Assembly (NCBI RefSeq): GCF_000143415.4
Contig: NW_003314331.1
Location: 324,836 to 388,835, forward strand
DNA: 64,000 nt
Direction of reading: 5' to 3'
Source of the DNA: Selaginella moellendorffii
Taxonomy: Eukaryota > Streptophyta > Lycopodiopsida > Selaginellales > Selaginellaceae
Made by a program: the position numbers and the translations under genes. The notes under the pieces were generated by a model. The model was not told the origin of the DNA, ran no database searches, and worked only from the letters and a program-made list of their open reading frames with translations. Shown here one piece after another: positions 61,940-64,000 of the stretch; positions within the stretch are counted from its first letter, which is position 1, and each line of letters opens with the position of its first letter.

Positions 61940-64000
61940 AGCATGGGGCAAAAAAAGGACATCAGATATAGGCAACTACTACACAAATACAAAGAAGTCC
62001 AGGATGGGGGTGATGCAGATGAACTAATCACAGTCATCAGTGATGGCAAACCATTCTGGGATTCCAACACCAAGCTTTCTCCTTGTCCATGTGATGTTCT
62101 CAAGAGCAGGAGCAAGGGCAAGGCAAAGTCTGCCATTCACTTTGTTCAAAAAACCCAGGTGTACTATCTAACCATGCCACAGTTATGGATCCTCATTATT
62201 CAACTGGAGTTCCTTAATTTTTGGCTTGTAGGAATTTCCCATATTATCCAAACTTGCCAAGTGGCTCCTCCGCCGATTCTAACTCCACTGCTATTTCAGG
62301 ATTTTTGACTTGTGCTTTTCCATATCTATTTACGGCTTTTCCACTTTTGTTTGTGGTTGTGTTTGTGGCTTTTCCAACTTTGTGGTTTATTAAACTTTAC
62401 TGTTTCTCCAACAAACAGTGTTTATATATCAATCAAGATGAGTTTTTCAAGGATTTCAAGTGAGCCTACCCTGAGATGAAAATTGGCATCAGGACATTTG
62501 AAAGCTTAAAACCAGGTTCAAGCATTTTAGAAAGTTCAATATGTATTATATATATCATGTGAAGATGACTCCCATGCACTAGGGGATGGCATTGCACAGT
62601 TTGCCTTGTGCTTGTATGCTTGTCATGCTTTGAGATTAGTTTTTCAAAGACAATTGCTAACATCTGGGATATGATAGATACAGCTCTTTCCCAATGCTGG
62701 CACATAACACTTCATGATATTGGCAGCCCGAATATCTCCTCAAAGTGAGGAAGGCACCACAACTAGCTACTCTAAAATTAGGTTGGTGGCCTAGGGACAA
62801 TGTGTAATAATGCTATGTATAGAGAATGACAATTATAATGTCTTGCCTACTATGGGGACAGAATGTCTATTTTAGCTTTTGGAATTGTATGTATAATATG
62901 AAAAAAAGTGTTGCAAGCAACACTTGGTTTGCTTTTGTTTTCAAATATTTTTATTATAATATAACTTTTGAGATTGCATAGCCAGGATTGTGACCTTGAT
63001 GGCAAAGTATGTCCAGTTGTGGTGGATTTCTTTTTTGGTTTTTGATATCCAAGTCTGGAAATATTTCATGGAAGTATTCACTCTTCCTCTTTTACTCTGC
63101 AGATTTTATAGGAAAACTTTGTCCTATAGCAAAAGAACACATTCAAACTTTATAAGAAGGGAGCATCTAGCCATCTATCTTGATGTTCCAGATTCTGCAA
63201 CTTTGCCCTATGGAGTGATTGCAATTTATCTGATTGCCAGTTCAGGCAGAAGCTTTGTATGCACAAAGCTACTATAGCCAAAGAGTAGTCAGGATTTAAT
63301 GTTGAGCTGTATAGATACTTGAGCTGTCATGTCACTTCACAAACTTATAAAGGATAGAGGCAGACATAAATGTTTGGAAGAAGATGGGTTTTTGGGCTTA
63401 TGATTCAAAATAACAAACATACTACAATCGTAAGGTAGCCTTTGTCTCTTATCATTAAACAAACAAGGCACATTATTCATTCAACAAGGAGTTCTAAGTG
63501 TTTATCTATGTAATTGAGGCATACTACACTACCCATCCCCAAGGCAATTAAGATCTTGAAACCAAAGGAGGGGTTTGATGATATTGTTAAGAATCCCATC
63601 TCAAGGGATATTGGTTATGCTCAAGTAGTGTTCAAGTTCGCCTCTAGAACAACCTGGCCACATGAAGAGGAGGTAGTGGCACTGGACAAGCATGAAAGCA
63701 AATGCTTAGATGTGATGCCTGTGAAACATCCCTCTAATCTGGAGAAGATGTTGTTCCTGGTGTTGGTCTGTTAGATGCTAAGAGGAGTGTTTGTATTGCA
63801 ATGGAATAGTGCTATTTATATTTAGTATTATTTATTAATCTAATTAATAAATAATTATGAGCATGTTTCTGTGTTTAGACAAGTTTATAATTATAAATAC
63901 AAGATTAATCTAAATGAATAACTAATAAAATATTCTAGAATATCCAAGATATTCTAGGTATATTCACTACCACCTTGGTTTGCTTAAACAAACCAAAAAA
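61940..64000. other. TE-like AT-rich region with unknown open frames
   Basis: Two plus-strand frames (61943-62308, 121 codons; 63514-63774, 86 codons) read like protein in part (HKYKEVQDGGDADELITVISDGKPFWDS; PIPKAIKILKPKEGFDDIVKNPISRDIGYAQVV) but match nothing I can name. At 63769 TGTTAGATGCTAAGAGGAGTG followed by AT-rich sequence resembles the start of a Ty1/copia-type long terminal repeat, but its end lies outside the window. Confidence 0.35.

Noticed and set aside
1-64000. CRISPR arrays, prophage, insertion sequences or a prokaryotic-type gene system
   Set aside because: No regularly spaced short repeats and no bacterial-style operon; introns occur throughout.

Overview
The window looks like nuclear DNA of a land plant, most likely a lycophyte of the Selaginella type. 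Plant-specific families fix the lineage: ATL RING-H2 ligases, a GRAS regulator, a nodulin homeobox protein and a G-type lectin receptor kinase. Nearly all introns are only about 45-110 bases, genes are packed a few tens to hundreds of bases apart, and coding DNA is far richer in GC than the spacers. The species name is inference; the plant assignment is firm.

Layout. 1-4.6 kb: three minus-strand genes (an acidic unknown protein cut by the window edge, proteasome assembly chaperone 4, an organelle PPR-SMR protein). 4.9-8.4 kb: a broken copy of a pseudouridine synthase gene, a Ty3/gypsy gag remnant, then the intact pseudouridine synthase. 8.6-13.3 kb: GRAS regulator and inositol polyphosphate 5-phosphatase. 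13.8-20.6 kb: three ATL ubiquitin ligases and two doubtful small genes. 20.9-32.5 kb: nodulin homeobox gene head to head with PRPP synthetase, then a tight same-strand run of GCP1/Qri7 (tRNA t6A synthesis), glutathione synthetase and a divergent PP2C-like protein.

32.5-43.9 kb is mostly AT-rich spacer. It holds a degenerate tandem repeat with three units of about 1.3-1.45 kb, an inverted-repeat element and dead gene fragments. Two paralogous THUMP-type RNA methyltransferase genes point outward from the larger island. 46-52.7 kb: a plant gene of unknown function and a segmental duplication that produced two intact copies of a tiny single-membrane-span protein. 53-62 kb: an intact lectin receptor kinase, two decayed relatives (one inverted), a 5'-truncated SKIP/SNW gene and LIP5/VTA1. 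The last 2 kb is TE-like.

Functional themes. RNA modification and organelle gene expression recur: pseudouridine synthase, t6A enzyme, two RNA methyltransferases, PPR-SMR protein. Telo-box motifs (TTAGGGTTT-like) sit just upstream of many of the start codons. I found no operon-like or defence system of prokaryotic type. The most unusual items are the degenerate PP2C-like gene, the duplicated micro-protein genes, the methyltransferase pair around the repeat island, the 20-base gap between GCP1 and glutathione synthetase, and the truncated SKIP gene. Exon coordinates were worked out by hand from splice signals and reading-frame continuity and have not been checked against transcripts.
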